Shown in pieces: positions 35,460 to 44,348 of a stretch of DNA of 64,000 nucleotides. Origin of the DNA: an uncultured Eubacterium sp. (GTDB lineage: Bacteria; Bacillota; Clostridia; Oscillospirales; Acutalibacteraceae). Under the pieces are notes generated by a model, which was not told the origin of the DNA, did not search any database, and worked only from the letters and a program-made list of their open reading frames with translations. The stretch spans positions 24,374 through 88,373 of the forward strand of contig CALWID010000001.1 of the NCBI GenBank assembly GCA_944380635.1. Direction: 5' to 3'. The position numbers and the translations under genes were made by a program. Position 1 is the stretch's first letter. The number at the start of each line of letters is the position of its first letter.

Positions 35460-35488
35460 ATTATAACATAATTGCAAATTTATGTAAA
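35460..35488 (-). promoter_or_regulatory. Promoter of the LRR surface protein gene
   Basis: TTTACA (35488-35483) and a perfect TATAAT (35465-35460), 17 bases apart on the minus strand, about 60 bases before the start codon. Confidence 0.75.
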
Positions 35489-35524
35489 TACTATACAAGA
35501 ATTATGACGCTGAAATTTATAAAT

Positions 35525-36472
35525 TTACAAATATTTTTCTATAAAATCACGGCATGAATCAAGCAAAAAATCCACCGCGGCTTTGCTTATTTCGGCATAA
35601 GGCGCCAGCATATCAAAGGCGTGATACGCCCCTTTTGCAACAAAAAGTTTAACCTCAGCGCCTGAAGAGCGGATATTGTTAAAATAAGAAATATCCTCAG
35701 AATAGAAAGGGTCTGCCGTGCCGACTGCGGAAATCACCGGCGGCAAAAAAGAAAAATTATTTTCCCGGGCAGGAGCGGCGTATACCGGCACATTTTGATT
35801 CATAACACGGTCTTCAAGATAAATTCGCCACGCCGATTTATTTTCGGCTGTACCCCACACCGGCGCCGAATTATTATATGATGTTTTTGTTACTCTGTCA
35901 TCAAGCATAGGATAAAGCGGAATTTGAAAAGCAAAACAGTCTTTGCCCGTATCTCTTGCGTAAATTGCGAGAGCGCAGGCAAGCCCGCCGCCCGCGCTTT
36001 CTCCGCCTACTATTATCTTTTTACCGTCTATGCCGAGTTTTTCTTTATTTTCAAGCATCCATTCAAGAGCCGCGCAGGCGTCTTGAAAAGCGGCGGGATA
36101 AGGCGCTTTTGCGGAAAGAGTATAATTCGGCGAAACAACAACGCAGTTTATATTTTTAATCAGTTTTTCAGGAAAAGAAAAGGCGGCCATTTCAGGCGCG
36201 CCGAGCGAATAACCGCCGCCGTGCAGCCATAAAATTCCGGCTCTTTTGCCTGTTTTTACACCGCTGCTCATAACGCACAAACGCATTTTTGCGCCGTTTT
36301 CCCGGGGAATAAAAATCTTTTTACAATTAAGGCTTTTCAGCGGTAAGAGGGAAAGAAATTTATCCGAAACGAGAGAAAGCGCACGCTGAACTTTTTCACT
36401 GCCGAGCGAGCTTAACGCACGCAAAAAAGCGCCTTCAACGAGCATATCTTTATCAATGCACTTTAAATTCAT
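35525..36472 (-). CDS. Alpha/beta hydrolase, HSL (hormone-sensitive lipase) family esterase
   Basis: This is a 315-residue carboxylesterase-type enzyme. The oxyanion motif HGGGY is at 84-88, the nucleophile Ser159 is in GGESAGGG, and Asp in VGTADPFY with His in GAYHAFD complete the triad. There is no signal peptide, so it is cytoplasmic; such enzymes often remove acyl groups from imported sugars. A GCGAGG site precedes the ATG. It has a promoter, and its substrate is unknown. It lies in the insert between tsf and pyrH. Confidence 0.87.
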   Translation of the reverse strand: MNLKCIDKDMLVEGAFLRALSSLGSEKVQRALSLVSDKFLSLLPLKSLNCKKIFIPRENGAKMRLCVMSSGVKTGKRAGILWLHGGGYSLGAPEMAAFSFPEKLIKNINCVVVSPNYTLSAKAPYPAAFQDACAALEWMLENKEKLGIDGKKIIVGGESAGGGLACALAIYARDTGKDCFAFQIPLYPMLDDRVTKTSYNNSAPVWGTAENKSAWRIYLEDRVMNQNVPVYAAPARENNFSFLPPVISAVGTADPFYSEDISYFNNIRSSGAEVKLFVAKGAYHAFDMLAPYAEISKAAVDFLLDSCRDFIEKYL

Positions 36473-36506
36473 TGTTTTCCTCGCTGTAATTTAATTCAAT
36501 TAAAGC

Positions 36507-36535
36507 ATAGTATAATTTCACGGAATTTTGCGCAA
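36507..36535 (-). promoter_or_regulatory. Putative promoter of the esterase gene
   Basis: TTGCGC (36535-36530) and TACTAT (36512-36507) with 17-base spacing on the minus strand, in the gap after the metallophosphoesterase gene. Confidence 0.5.
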
Positions 36536-36591
36536 ATTATACAAATAGTTATAATAATGTGATTCGGCAAATCGTCTGATTTCGTTTGCGT

Positions 36592-37731
36592 TTATTCAAA
36601 ATCCGATTTGATTTTCAAGGGCGATTTGCCTTCTTTATTGGTGAAAACAATATTACAGCCAAATTCGTTAACGGTAATATTGGCGCTGTAAAAATCTTTA
36701 TTTTTCTTCGTTTTTCCGCCGCAGATTGCCGTATCGCAGCCTATATCACGAAGCGGGCCGCGCGAACATTCTTTATCTGTTCGGCGATACACTTCAGTTT
36801 CGTGCAAATGGCCTGAAATGAACAGATGAGGCTTAATTTTTTGCCTTATTATATCGCACCAGCGGCAATATATATCGTTCTCAATATCAAACGGGGATAT
36901 TTCACTGCCCCAACTCTCTTTATTTCTTACAGAGAACGGAACATGGGAAAGGACAAAGCGGTATTTTACCCCCTGCTCAAAAAATATATTTGAATCGGCA
37001 ACGCGCTCAATAAATTCCGTCTCTTCCAGCCTGAACGGATGATACGCCGCCGAGCCGCCGTATTCACGGTGTGAATCTATTTTATCCTCTCCGCAGTCGG
37101 CAACAAGAAACTCAATACACCCTACGCGGGCTGTATAGTAAAAATCGCCTCTGCTGCTCGGATAAATTTCGGACAGGAACTGGGAAGCCTTGCCGCGCAA
37201 ATCGTGATTGCCGCGCGTTATTATTACCGGCAGCTCGCCGCCTGTGAGCCGTGAAGCAATTTTATACGGCAAAAGAGTTTGAGAAACTCTTGAGGAATAG
37301 TTTTGAATATCTCCGTTTAAAATAAGCAAATCAAGATTTTTGCGTGAAAAATACCCGCCGGCACGGCAAGCCTCTTTGAACATTCCGTGCGAGTCGGAAA
37401 TATGGCAGATATGAATATCCGCTGTTTTTTCAAGCGGTCTGAATGAAAATTCAAATCTTTTTTCTTTTCCTTTAATCAACGCGAACGGCAGTCTGGCATA
37501 AACATTTCTGACTGATACGCTGTATTTTTTCACGCTGTTTAATTCTTTTTGCGGAACTCGAAACATATGTACGCCGGCTGATGATATACGGACGCCGTTT
37601 TTGTGATAATAATATGTATTTCCGCCTATATTGACGCTTACAAGCGCTCTGCGTTTTACCGGAACAGCGATAATATAACTATCCTCAACGGCACAAACCG
37701 CAGGGCAGCATAACATAGCCCCCATATTCAT
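36592..37731 (-). CDS. Calcineurin-like metallophosphoesterase
   Basis: This 379-residue predicted phosphoesterase has the classic binuclear-metal motifs in order: HISDSHG (DxH), LILNGDIQ (GDxx), TRGNHDLRG (GNHD), FVLSHVPFS and SGHLHETE (GHxH). About 100 residues precede the catalytic domain and look beta-rich, like an N-terminal Ig-type domain of purple acid phosphatases. I see no clear signal peptide, although the first ten residues are hydrophobic. The substrate cannot be inferred. It begins two bases after the transporter stop and is surely co-transcribed with it. Confidence 0.83.
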   Translation of the reverse strand: MNMGAMLCCPAVCAVEDSYIIAVPVKRRALVSVNIGGNTYYYHKNGVRISSAGVHMFRVPQKELNSVKKYSVSVRNVYARLPFALIKGKEKRFEFSFRPLEKTADIHICHISDSHGMFKEACRAGGYFSRKNLDLLILNGDIQNYSSRVSQTLLPYKIASRLTGGELPVIITRGNHDLRGKASQFLSEIYPSSRGDFYYTARVGCIEFLVADCGEDKIDSHREYGGSAAYHPFRLEETEFIERVADSNIFFEQGVKYRFVLSHVPFSVRNKESWGSEISPFDIENDIYCRWCDIIRQKIKPHLFISGHLHETEVYRRTDKECSRGPLRDIGCDTAICGGKTKKNKDFYSANITVNEFGCNIVFTNKEGKSPLKIKSDFE

Positions 37732-37733
37732 AC

Positions 37734-40040
37734 TTACACCCCTTTATTCGCTGACGCTTTTTCCTTTATACGCTGAGCCGCTCCGTCATATAGTGAAAGT
37801 ATCTGGTCAAGATGAGTATAATTTTCACTTTGAGCAACAAGCCTTTTCGCATCAAGATACGGCTTTGCGGCTCTATAATAGACAGAATTTTCGTCCGACG
37901 CTTTTTTTATCTGTTTTTGAACGGAATTGTTCTCGGCGCGCAGTTGTTTCAATTTTTCCGAAAGTTTTTCGGCTTTTGCCTTATCATTTGTGTTTTTTGC
38001 CTCTTTTATCTGCTTATAAAGTTCTGAAATTTCAACTCTGAGTTCATATTCCTTTTCGCAAAGCGCAGAAAATGCTGCGGAATCAAATTCCACGGCGCCG
38101 TCTTTATAATACTTGGCGATACATTTTTTAGCGGCTTTAACATCTCTCACGAGCCTTATAGTGTTTTTCCTGAGTTCTTTTTCCTCTTCGGTATGCTTTG
38201 GCATACTCTTTGCCCGGCGCATTGTTATGTTAAATTCGCTGACGGCTTTTTCCGGGCCCATCTCAATTATTCTGCGCGCAGTTTCCAAATCGGCTTTTCC
38301 ACGCTCTGTTTCAAAGCGTTCGAGTTCGTCAAGAACATATTTTGATGTGGCTATAATCTCATTATCTCTAAGGATATTTTTATACTGCTCCTTAGCCTCT
38401 TTTATTTTAACTTTATCGTGCGTTTTTCTGGCGGCCCTTATGCAATCTTTAGAAACGGGCGCCTTTTCTTTACAAGCATATTCTTTTGCCTCTTTGATAA
38501 GTTCAACGCCCTCAACAATCTGCTCGTCCGTGAGCACATTATTTGCATAATCATCAAACATAGCGCGGATTTTGAGCACCTTAACCATTCCCTTTTGCTT
38601 GATTTCAGTAAGGTCATAGAAAAAGTAAGGCACGAGATTTAAAAACGCACCGGCAACGGACGCCATAACAAGCACCGAGCAGATACTGATAAAATATTCA
38701 CGGTTGTAAAGAACATCATAAACATTGGAGCCGTCAAAGCCCAATGATTTCGCAACCGTTTGATTAAGTCCGGCGCGTTCATAGATGGCGGGCAGAACGG
38801 AACTTGTTGCAAGGTTAACCACACTGCCTATAAGAGCGACTGATACAAATATGCCGTCCGTTCTTATTCCGGTTTTATACTGTTGATAGTCCCTTATATC
38901 GCCGTTTATGCCGGTATTGAGAACATTGGACAAAGAAGTAAAAAACTGATTTACAAAATATACAATAACAAGGAACCAAATAATACGGGGCGAACCTGTA
39001 TGGCGAACTATCGGGAGCATCATTGCGATACATAATATATTAAGGGCATTGCTGAAAATCATTAACTTTCTTTTGCCGAATTTCCTGATAAGAAACGGAG
39101 AGAAGATAAACGGCCAAAGAGAGGCGTTGCCCGTTATGGTTACAATAAGCGAATACTGGGCGGCTGTAGCGGCGTCCTGATAATTATAAAGCCATCCGAG
39201 TATATTTGTAAAAGACGACTCCAGAAAGCCTATCCAGCTTGCAAATGATATTACCCAGAAATATTTATTCTGCGCTATCATTCGCAGTGCGTCCGTAAAT
39301 TTAATACGCAGAGCGTGTGTTTTTGCCTGAACTATTTTTTCTTTAGTATTTGTGTATATCAGCAGAGAAAGAAGAAATCCTGCAATTATAATAGGAGGAT
39401 ATACAAATCTATATACCTTAAGGTCATATATTGTGTTTTCACCCGTTATCATTCTTGCCGCTATTGGTATTATTATATTGATTATAGACGGAGAAAGATT
39501 TTCAACAATTGATTTTATTGATATAACATCAGAGCGCTCATATGTATTTGGCGAAAGCACATTGATTATACTGCTGTAACTGTCATTATAAAACTGATAA
39601 AAAAACTGAAAACCGATATTAAACGCCAGAACCACTATGCACTTTACAACAAGACTCATTCTTTCATACGGCATCCAAACAAATCCGCAGGCAAGAAGCA
39701 CGGTAGGAATACCCATAGAAAGGATATACGGTCTGTACTTACCTTTCATAGAGCGCGTATTATCAATCATTTTTGCCCGCAACGCAGTAAGCGGTATACT
39801 TGCAAGAACGCTGATAATATATATTACATAAAGCGGCAGGGGGTCAATGCCGATTGTGTTTCCGATAAGCACATTGCCTACGGAAATAATCATATTGGTA
39901 ACGCAAAACACGATAATTCTGCCGCCCATACTGCCAAGCGAATATGAGGCAATCTCCCTGTACGGCATATATCTGCCCTGCGGCGGTTTTTTCCAATAAA
40001 TCCTAAAAGCAGTTAAAAGCTCCATGATTTTTTTTGACAT
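37734..40040 (-). CDS. MFS/GPH-type transporter with long charged C-terminal tail
   Basis: This membrane transporter resembles the glycoside-pentoside-hexuronide:cation symporters (MFS_2). About 12 membrane segments span residues 35-475, with a conserved-looking RAKMIDNTRSMKGKYRPY loop after segment 2, as in the family. Residues about 485-768 form an unusual tail, nearly 300 residues, charged and helical, with coiled-coil stretches such as LSEKLKQLRAENNSVQKQI. Usual family length is about 450-500. The ATG at 40040 follows GAGGGGAG by 9 bases. It has its own promoter and is followed by the phosphoesterase. The cargo is unknown; a sugar or sugar phosphate is likely. Confidence 0.82.
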   Translation of the reverse strand: MSKKIMELLTAFRIYWKKPPQGRYMPYREIASYSLGSMGGRIIVFCVTNMIISVGNVLIGNTIGIDPLPLYVIYIISVLASIPLTALRAKMIDNTRSMKGKYRPYILSMGIPTVLLACGFVWMPYERMSLVVKCIVVLAFNIGFQFFYQFYNDSYSSIINVLSPNTYERSDVISIKSIVENLSPSIINIIIPIAARMITGENTIYDLKVYRFVYPPIIIAGFLLSLLIYTNTKEKIVQAKTHALRIKFTDALRMIAQNKYFWVISFASWIGFLESSFTNILGWLYNYQDAATAAQYSLIVTITGNASLWPFIFSPFLIRKFGKRKLMIFSNALNILCIAMMLPIVRHTGSPRIIWFLVIVYFVNQFFTSLSNVLNTGINGDIRDYQQYKTGIRTDGIFVSVALIGSVVNLATSSVLPAIYERAGLNQTVAKSLGFDGSNVYDVLYNREYFISICSVLVMASVAGAFLNLVPYFFYDLTEIKQKGMVKVLKIRAMFDDYANNVLTDEQIVEGVELIKEAKEYACKEKAPVSKDCIRAARKTHDKVKIKEAKEQYKNILRDNEIIATSKYVLDELERFETERGKADLETARRIIEMGPEKAVSEFNITMRRAKSMPKHTEEEKELRKNTIRLVRDVKAAKKCIAKYYKDGAVEFDSAAFSALCEKEYELRVEISELYKQIKEAKNTNDKAKAEKLSEKLKQLRAENNSVQKQIKKASDENSVYYRAAKPYLDAKRLVAQSENYTHLDQILSLYDGAAQRIKEKASANKGV

Positions 40041-40078
40041 CAAATCGAACTCCCCTCAAAACAGCAAATACTAATATA

Positions 40079-40107
40079 AATATATCATACGCGCGAGAAT
40101 TTGGCAA
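40079..40107 (-). promoter_or_regulatory. Promoter of the transporter-phosphoesterase unit
   Basis: TTGCCA (40107-40102) and TATATT (40084-40079) with 17-base spacing on the minus strand. Confidence 0.6.
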
Positions 40108-40254
40108 AAAAAAGGCAAAATAACGAAACAAGTAAAAACGGCAGAATATTTTAACAAATCAGCAAGATAACGGGCAAAATCAATTGCAAATTAAAATTCC
40201 CATCAACAGCGGATAATATGCCCGCCATTTGAATAAATTTAAACCATACTAACA

Positions 40255-40292
40255 AAAAAACTGACTCCGCTGAAAAACGAAATCAGTTTTTT
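40255..40292. terminator. Bidirectional terminator after tsf
   Basis: AAAAAACTGA / TCAGTTTTTT form a 10-bp stem with an 18-base loop. The A/T-rich flanks give a T-run on both strands. It ends the rpsB-tsf transcript, separating it from the insert and pyrH. Confidence 0.8.
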
Positions 40293-40333
40293 ATTTATCT
40301 ATAAAATTTAAAGTTTAGTTATGCAAAGTTTCA

Positions 40334-41272
40334 TCATCCGTTGATCTGCTTTGCGATTTCCTCTGCGAAATTCTCCTGGCGTTTTTCAATGCCTTCGCCT
40401 CTTGTCATACGGATAAAGCCGTTAATCTTTATCTCTGTACCGAGAGTTTTGGCAACTGAATCAACATAACCTTTAACATTGCCGTCATAAAGGTCGCCGC
40501 GAACAAATTCCTGGTCAACAAGGCAGTTTTCTTTATAATACTTGCCCATTTTGCCGGCTGCAATCTTTTCAAGAACAGCCTCCGGCTTAGAAGCCATTTT
40601 CGGGTCTTCTTTCATCTGAGAAGCAAGAATGCTCTTTTCATGGTCAATAACATCCTGAGGTACGGAAGCCTCGTCAAGATAAGCAGGGCTCATAGCGGCA
40701 ATCTGCATTGCAACATTTTTGCCCATTTCCTTAAATTCAGCAGTATCTGCCTTAGACTCATCCGCAACATCAAAGCCAACCATAACGCCTACAGAACCGC
40801 CGGCATGAACATAAGTTGCAAGAACGCCTTCCATAACTTCAAAGCGGCGAATCTTCATATTTTCACCGATAGCAAGAATAAGATCGTTAAGAGTTTCTGA
40901 AACGGTTCTGCCTGTGCCCATATACTCGGCAGCAGTAAGTTCCTCAACTGTTTTTACGCCTGTGGCAATGATTGTTTTAGCGCAGTCCTTAACGAAATTA
41001 ACGAACTTTTCGTTTTTAGCAACGAAATCCGTTTCTGAGTTAACTTCAATTACAACGCCTTTTTTGGCTGCATCATCCGCATAAGAGAGAACAACACCCT
41101 CGGCAGCGATTCTTGCCGCCTTCTTCTGCGCTGCGGCAAGACCTCTTTCACGAAGATAGTCTATTGCCTTATCTATATCGCCGTCAGCCTCTGTAAGAGC
41201 CTTTTTGCACTCCATCATGCCAACGCCTGTTTTTTCACGAAGAGCTTTAACATCCTGAGCAGTAAAATTCAT
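40334..41272 (-). CDS. tsf: Translation elongation factor Ts
   Basis: EF-Ts is the nucleotide exchange factor for EF-Tu. The 312 residues have the N-terminal UBA-like domain with VKALREKTGVGMMECKKAL and the dimerisation/core region with EVNSETDFVAKNEKF, both diagnostic. Length is normal for a two-subdomain form. A GGAGG site precedes the ATG at 41272, 39 bases after rpsB. A terminator follows. Confidence 0.98.
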   Translation of the reverse strand: MNFTAQDVKALREKTGVGMMECKKALTEADGDIDKAIDYLRERGLAAAQKKAARIAAEGVVLSYADDAAKKGVVIEVNSETDFVAKNEKFVNFVKDCAKTIIATGVKTVEELTAAEYMGTGRTVSETLNDLILAIGENMKIRRFEVMEGVLATYVHAGGSVGVMVGFDVADESKADTAEFKEMGKNVAMQIAAMSPAYLDEASVPQDVIDHEKSILASQMKEDPKMASKPEAVLEKIAAGKMGKYYKENCLVDQEFVRGDLYDGNVKGYVDSVAKTLGTEIKINGFIRMTRGEGIEKRQENFAEEIAKQING

Positions 41273-41311
41273 TACAATTCCTCCAAACTATTAAATTCCG
41301 ATTAAACACAA

Positions 41312-42082
41312 TTATTCAGCAGCTGTTTCCTCTGCCGGTGCTTCAGCGGGGGTTTCCTCTGCGGGAGTATCCTCTGCACTGTCCTCTGCAACATCGCTTC
41401 CGTCCCTGCCTTCGATAACGGCAGAAGCAATAGCGCCTGCAATAAGTTTTACGGCGCGGATAGCGTCGTCATTTCCGGGGATAACATAATCTATTTCATC
41501 CGGGTCGCAGTTTGTATCAACGATTGCAACGATAGGAAGTCCGAGTTTCATAGCCTCTGATACAGCGATTCTTTCCTTGCGGGGGTCTACGATAAACATA
41601 GCGTCCGGAACTTTCTTCATTTCCGTGATACCGCCGAGATATTTTTCAAGTTTTTCAATCTGAAGTTCAAGACCGGCAGCCTCTTTCTTTGTAAGAAGGT
41701 CAAAAGTGCCGTCCTCCCTCATTTTCTTAAGTTGAGCAAGGCGGGCAACACGGCCGCGGATTGTTTTGAAGTTTGTGAGCATACCGCCGAGCCAGCGGGC
41801 GTTTACATAAGGCATTGCGCAGCGTTCAGCCTCTTCCTTAATGGATTCCTGAGCCTGCTTTTTGGTGCCTACAAAGATAATTGAGCCGCCCTCTGCAGCA
41901 AGGTCGCGAACGAACATATAAGCCTCATCGAGTTTTTTAACGGTTTTCTGCAAGTCGATGATGTAGATGCCGTTGCGCTCTGTAAAAATGTACGGAGCCA
42001 TTTTAGGGTTCCATCTTCTTGTTTGGTGGCCGAAATGAACGCCGGCCTCCAAAAGTTGTTTCATAGAAACTACATTTGCCAT
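41312..42082 (-). CDS. rpsB: 30S ribosomal protein S2
   Basis: S2 is an essential protein of the small ribosomal subunit. The 256 residues include [43 protein letters not shown] and [12 protein letters not shown]. The last 30 residues are acidic and repetitive ([17 protein letters not shown]), a dispensable-looking tail. A full AAAGGAGG site lies before the ATG. It is preceded by a promoter and a structured leader of about 110 bases. Confidence 0.98.
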   Translation of the reverse strand: MANVVSMKQLLEAGVHFGHQTRRWNPKMAPYIFTERNGIYIIDLQKTVKKLDEAYMFVRDLAAEGGSIIFVGTKKQAQESIKEEAERCAMPYVNARWLGGMLTNFKTIRGRVARLAQLKKMREDGTFDLLTKKEAAGLELQIEKLEKYLGGITEMKKVPDAMFIVDPRKERIAVSEAMKLGLPIVAIVDTNCDPDEIDYVIPGNDDAIRAVKLIAGAIASAVIEGRDGSDVAEDSAEDTPAEETPAEAPAEETAAE

Positions 42083-42195
42083 TATAAAATTCCTCCTTTA
42101 GGTTATTCCTCCGCCGCGCCTATGGCAAAGCGCCCCGAATTATCACCAGGGAACGCAGGCGCTGCGTGTGGATTGCACGGCAGTATTTTCCGTGC
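42083..42195 (-). promoter_or_regulatory. Structured 5' leader of rpsB
   Basis: The untranslated leader from the inferred start near 42195 begins with a GCACGG/CCGTGC hairpin (42175-42195). A second region with AGCGCC and GGCGC segments can pair, just before two purine-rich ribosome-like sites. S2 leaders often bind S2 for autoregulation; that role is an inference here. Confidence 0.45.
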
Positions 42196-42201
42196 TGAAA
42201 C

Positions 42202-42230
42202 ATTTTAACACAAGAGCACTGCAAAATCAA
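42202..42230 (-). promoter_or_regulatory. Promoter of rpsB-tsf
   Basis: TTGATT (42230-42225) and TAAAAT (42207-42202) with 17-base spacing on the minus strand, between gatD and rpsB. Confidence 0.75.
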
Positions 42231-42251
42231 GAAAAATTTAAATTTATTTTA

Positions 42252-42971
42252 TTATATATATAAATCGCGTATTTGGCGGCGCGCGAGGATTTCAACCGAG
42301 GAATCAAGCGGAGCGAGTTCAACACTGTTATATTTTGCCGAAAGAGCGGTTTTTATGAGCATATCGGCAAAATCGGGATTTTTCGGCAGTATGGGCCCGT
42401 GGCAGTAAGTGCAAAAAGTATTTTTGTACCTTGCGCCCTCCGTTTTATCCGCCCCGTTATTTCCGAAACCTTTTATGACCTTTCCGAGCGGAGCGGCGCC
42501 GCTGCCGAGATAAGTGCGCCCTGAATGATTTTCAAAGCCGATAATTCTTATCTTTTCAGCAGTTTTAAATTCATAATTGCCGATTAGCCTTTTATCCCCC
42601 GAGCAGGTATAAAAATCAAGAATGCCCGTAAAATCGAGGCGCTCGCCAGAGGCGGTTTCGTAAAATCTGCCGAGCAGTTGGTAACCGCCGCAAACGGCAA
42701 GCACAACGGCGCCTTTTTCCACGGCGCGGCAAAGCGAATCGCGTTTTTTAACGGTTAGGTCATTGAGGACGAGTTTTTGCTCTCTGTCCTGCCCGCCGCC
42801 GATAAAAATAATATCAAAATCTTCAAAATTAAAATCATGCCCGGATAAAAGCGGCGTTACGGCGCAATCAATCCCGCGCCACTCGCACCGTTTTTTCAGG
42901 CACAAAATATTGCCCGAATCGCCGTAAAGATTCAGCAAATCGGGGTATAAATGAGCAATATTAAGTTTCAC
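42252..42971 (-). CDS. gatD: Lipid II isoglutaminyl synthase, glutaminase subunit GatD
   Basis: GatD supplies ammonia to MurT for amidating D-glutamate of lipid II in peptidoglycan. The 239-residue CobB/CobQ-like type 1 glutaminase has nucleophile Cys94 in LAVCGGYQLLG and the histidine in FCTYCHGPILPKNP, with the IGGGQDREQ loop near residue 58. The GTG at 42971 shares GTGA with the murT stop and has AAGGAG 8 bases upstream, so it is preferred to TTG 42977. It always acts as a pair with MurT. Confidence 0.93.
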   Translation of the reverse strand: MKLNIAHLYPDLLNLYGDSGNILCLKKRCEWRGIDCAVTPLLSGHDFNFEDFDIIFIGGGQDREQKLVLNDLTVKKRDSLCRAVEKGAVVLAVCGGYQLLGRFYETASGERLDFTGILDFYTCSGDKRLIGNYEFKTAEKIRIIGFENHSGRTYLGSGAAPLGKVIKGFGNNGADKTEGARYKNTFCTYCHGPILPKNPDFADMLIKTALSAKYNSVELAPLDSSVEILARRQIRDLYI

Positions 42972-44278
42972 TGCCAAAACTCCTTTTTTCCGGATTTACG
43001 GGCAAAATACGGGCGCAGCGCCATCATGGCGGTATATGTTGGAATTATAACCGTATTAGGCTCATCCGTTATTTTTTTGAACTCGTCATAATTTTTTATT
43101 ATTTCGGCGTTATAGCCGGCATATTTCAGCCGCAGCGCCATATCTCCGGAGCGTATGCCGAAAGTGTAAATATTTTCCACATTTTTGCCTATATTTATTT
43201 CGGCGTCCCATATCCAGGAAACATCTTTTCCGTCCGCGTCATTATCATTTAAAACAAATATAAGATTATGTATTTTAAGAGGCTTTAAATAGTTTACCGT
43301 TTGCGTAAATCCTGCGGGATTTTTTACAAGCAGCATACGAACTGAGCCGAAAGTTTCCATTCTGCCGAACGCGCCGCCGAACGACGAAAGCGTGTCTTTA
43401 ACAACATCTGCCGGCGCGCCGCATTCTTGCAGAGCCGCCGCGGCGGCGAGAGCGTTATAAATATTATAGACTCCGCCGAGATTTACCGAATAAAGCGCGG
43501 ATTTACCGCGAAAATCGGCGAAAAAGGTCGAACTGTCCGGCGTTTGCGATATAATTTCTTCTGCGCAGTAATCGGGTGTTTCCCTTGAATATCCGCAGGA
43601 CGGGCAGAAAAATCCGCCGAGTTGGCTGTATGTGCGAAACGAATAATTATACGGCGACCCGCAAAACGGGCAAAATTCGCTTTCACCTTTTCCGCCGAGG
43701 GCAAGTTGGCGGCTGATTCCGAAAGAGACATATTTATTTTCAAGCCGGCTGAGGCTGAATGAAAGAGGATCGTCTGCATTTAAAACGAGCAGCGCTTTTT
43801 TCATATTTTGAGCGCCTGTTTTAATGGCGCAAAGAGTTGAAGAAACTTCTCCGTATCTGTCAAGCTGATCGCGAAAAATATTAGTTACCACAAGAATATC
43901 AGCGTCAATATAAAGGCTTATTTTTTTAAGCGCGTTTTCATCACATTCAATCACGGCGTATTCATATTTACACTTGCCGAAAACAGTTGAATTTGATATA
44001 AAAGCAGTTGTTACGCCGGTTATAAGATTTGCGCCGGAGCGGTTAAGAAAGCAGGATTTACCCGCTTTTTTTATGCCGGATTCTATTATTCTTGCGGTAG
44101 TTGTTTTACCGTTTGTACCGGTTACGGCTATAATTTTTACGCCCTCAGAAAGGGTGTGAAGAATATCTTTTTTAAGAGCAAGCGCTAATTTCCCGGGAAA
44201 AGTTGTTGCTCCCCTGCCGAAAAGGCGCAAAATCTTTTCACATAATTTTGCGGCGGCAATAATAATTGTAATAATCAT
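42968..44278 (-). CDS. murT: Lipid II isoglutaminyl synthase, Mur ligase subunit MurT
   Basis: MurT activates the alpha-carboxyl of D-Glu in lipid II using ATP and accepts ammonia from GatD. The 436 residues show the ATP loop GTNGKTT at 54-60, a Mur ligase central domain with an inserted zinc ribbon (Cys203, 206, 225, 228), and the C-terminal MurT domain (FVLNDNDADGKDVSWIWD). No Shine-Dalgarno sequence precedes the ATG, yet its N-terminus matches the family. A TATAAT ends 5 bases before the ATG, which would suit a leaderless transcript. Confidence 0.93.
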   Translation of the reverse strand: MIITIIIAAAKLCEKILRLFGRGATTFPGKLALALKKDILHTLSEGVKIIAVTGTNGKTTTARIIESGIKKAGKSCFLNRSGANLITGVTTAFISNSTVFGKCKYEYAVIECDENALKKISLYIDADILVVTNIFRDQLDRYGEVSSTLCAIKTGAQNMKKALLVLNADDPLSFSLSRLENKYVSFGISRQLALGGKGESEFCPFCGSPYNYSFRTYSQLGGFFCPSCGYSRETPDYCAEEIISQTPDSSTFFADFRGKSALYSVNLGGVYNIYNALAAAAALQECGAPADVVKDTLSSFGGAFGRMETFGSVRMLLVKNPAGFTQTVNYLKPLKIHNLIFVLNDNDADGKDVSWIWDAEINIGKNVENIYTFGIRSGDMALRLKYAGYNAEIIKNYDEFKKITDEPNTVIIPTYTAMMALRPYFARKSGKKEFWQ

Positions 44279-44283
44279 AATAA

Positions 44284-44317
44284 ATTATATTGAATATAAA
44301 TTTTATTATGATAAAAT
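44284..44317. promoter_or_regulatory. Back-to-back promoter region between murT and the suhB-like gene
   Basis: On the plus strand TTGAAT (44290-44295) and TAAAAT (44312-44317) are 16 bases apart and would drive the rightward pair. On the minus strand TATAAT (44289-44284) lies 5 bases before the murT ATG, without a clear -35 element. Confidence 0.5.
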
Positions 44318-44348
44318 ATTTATAAATCTGAAGAAAGGTGGAAATTTT

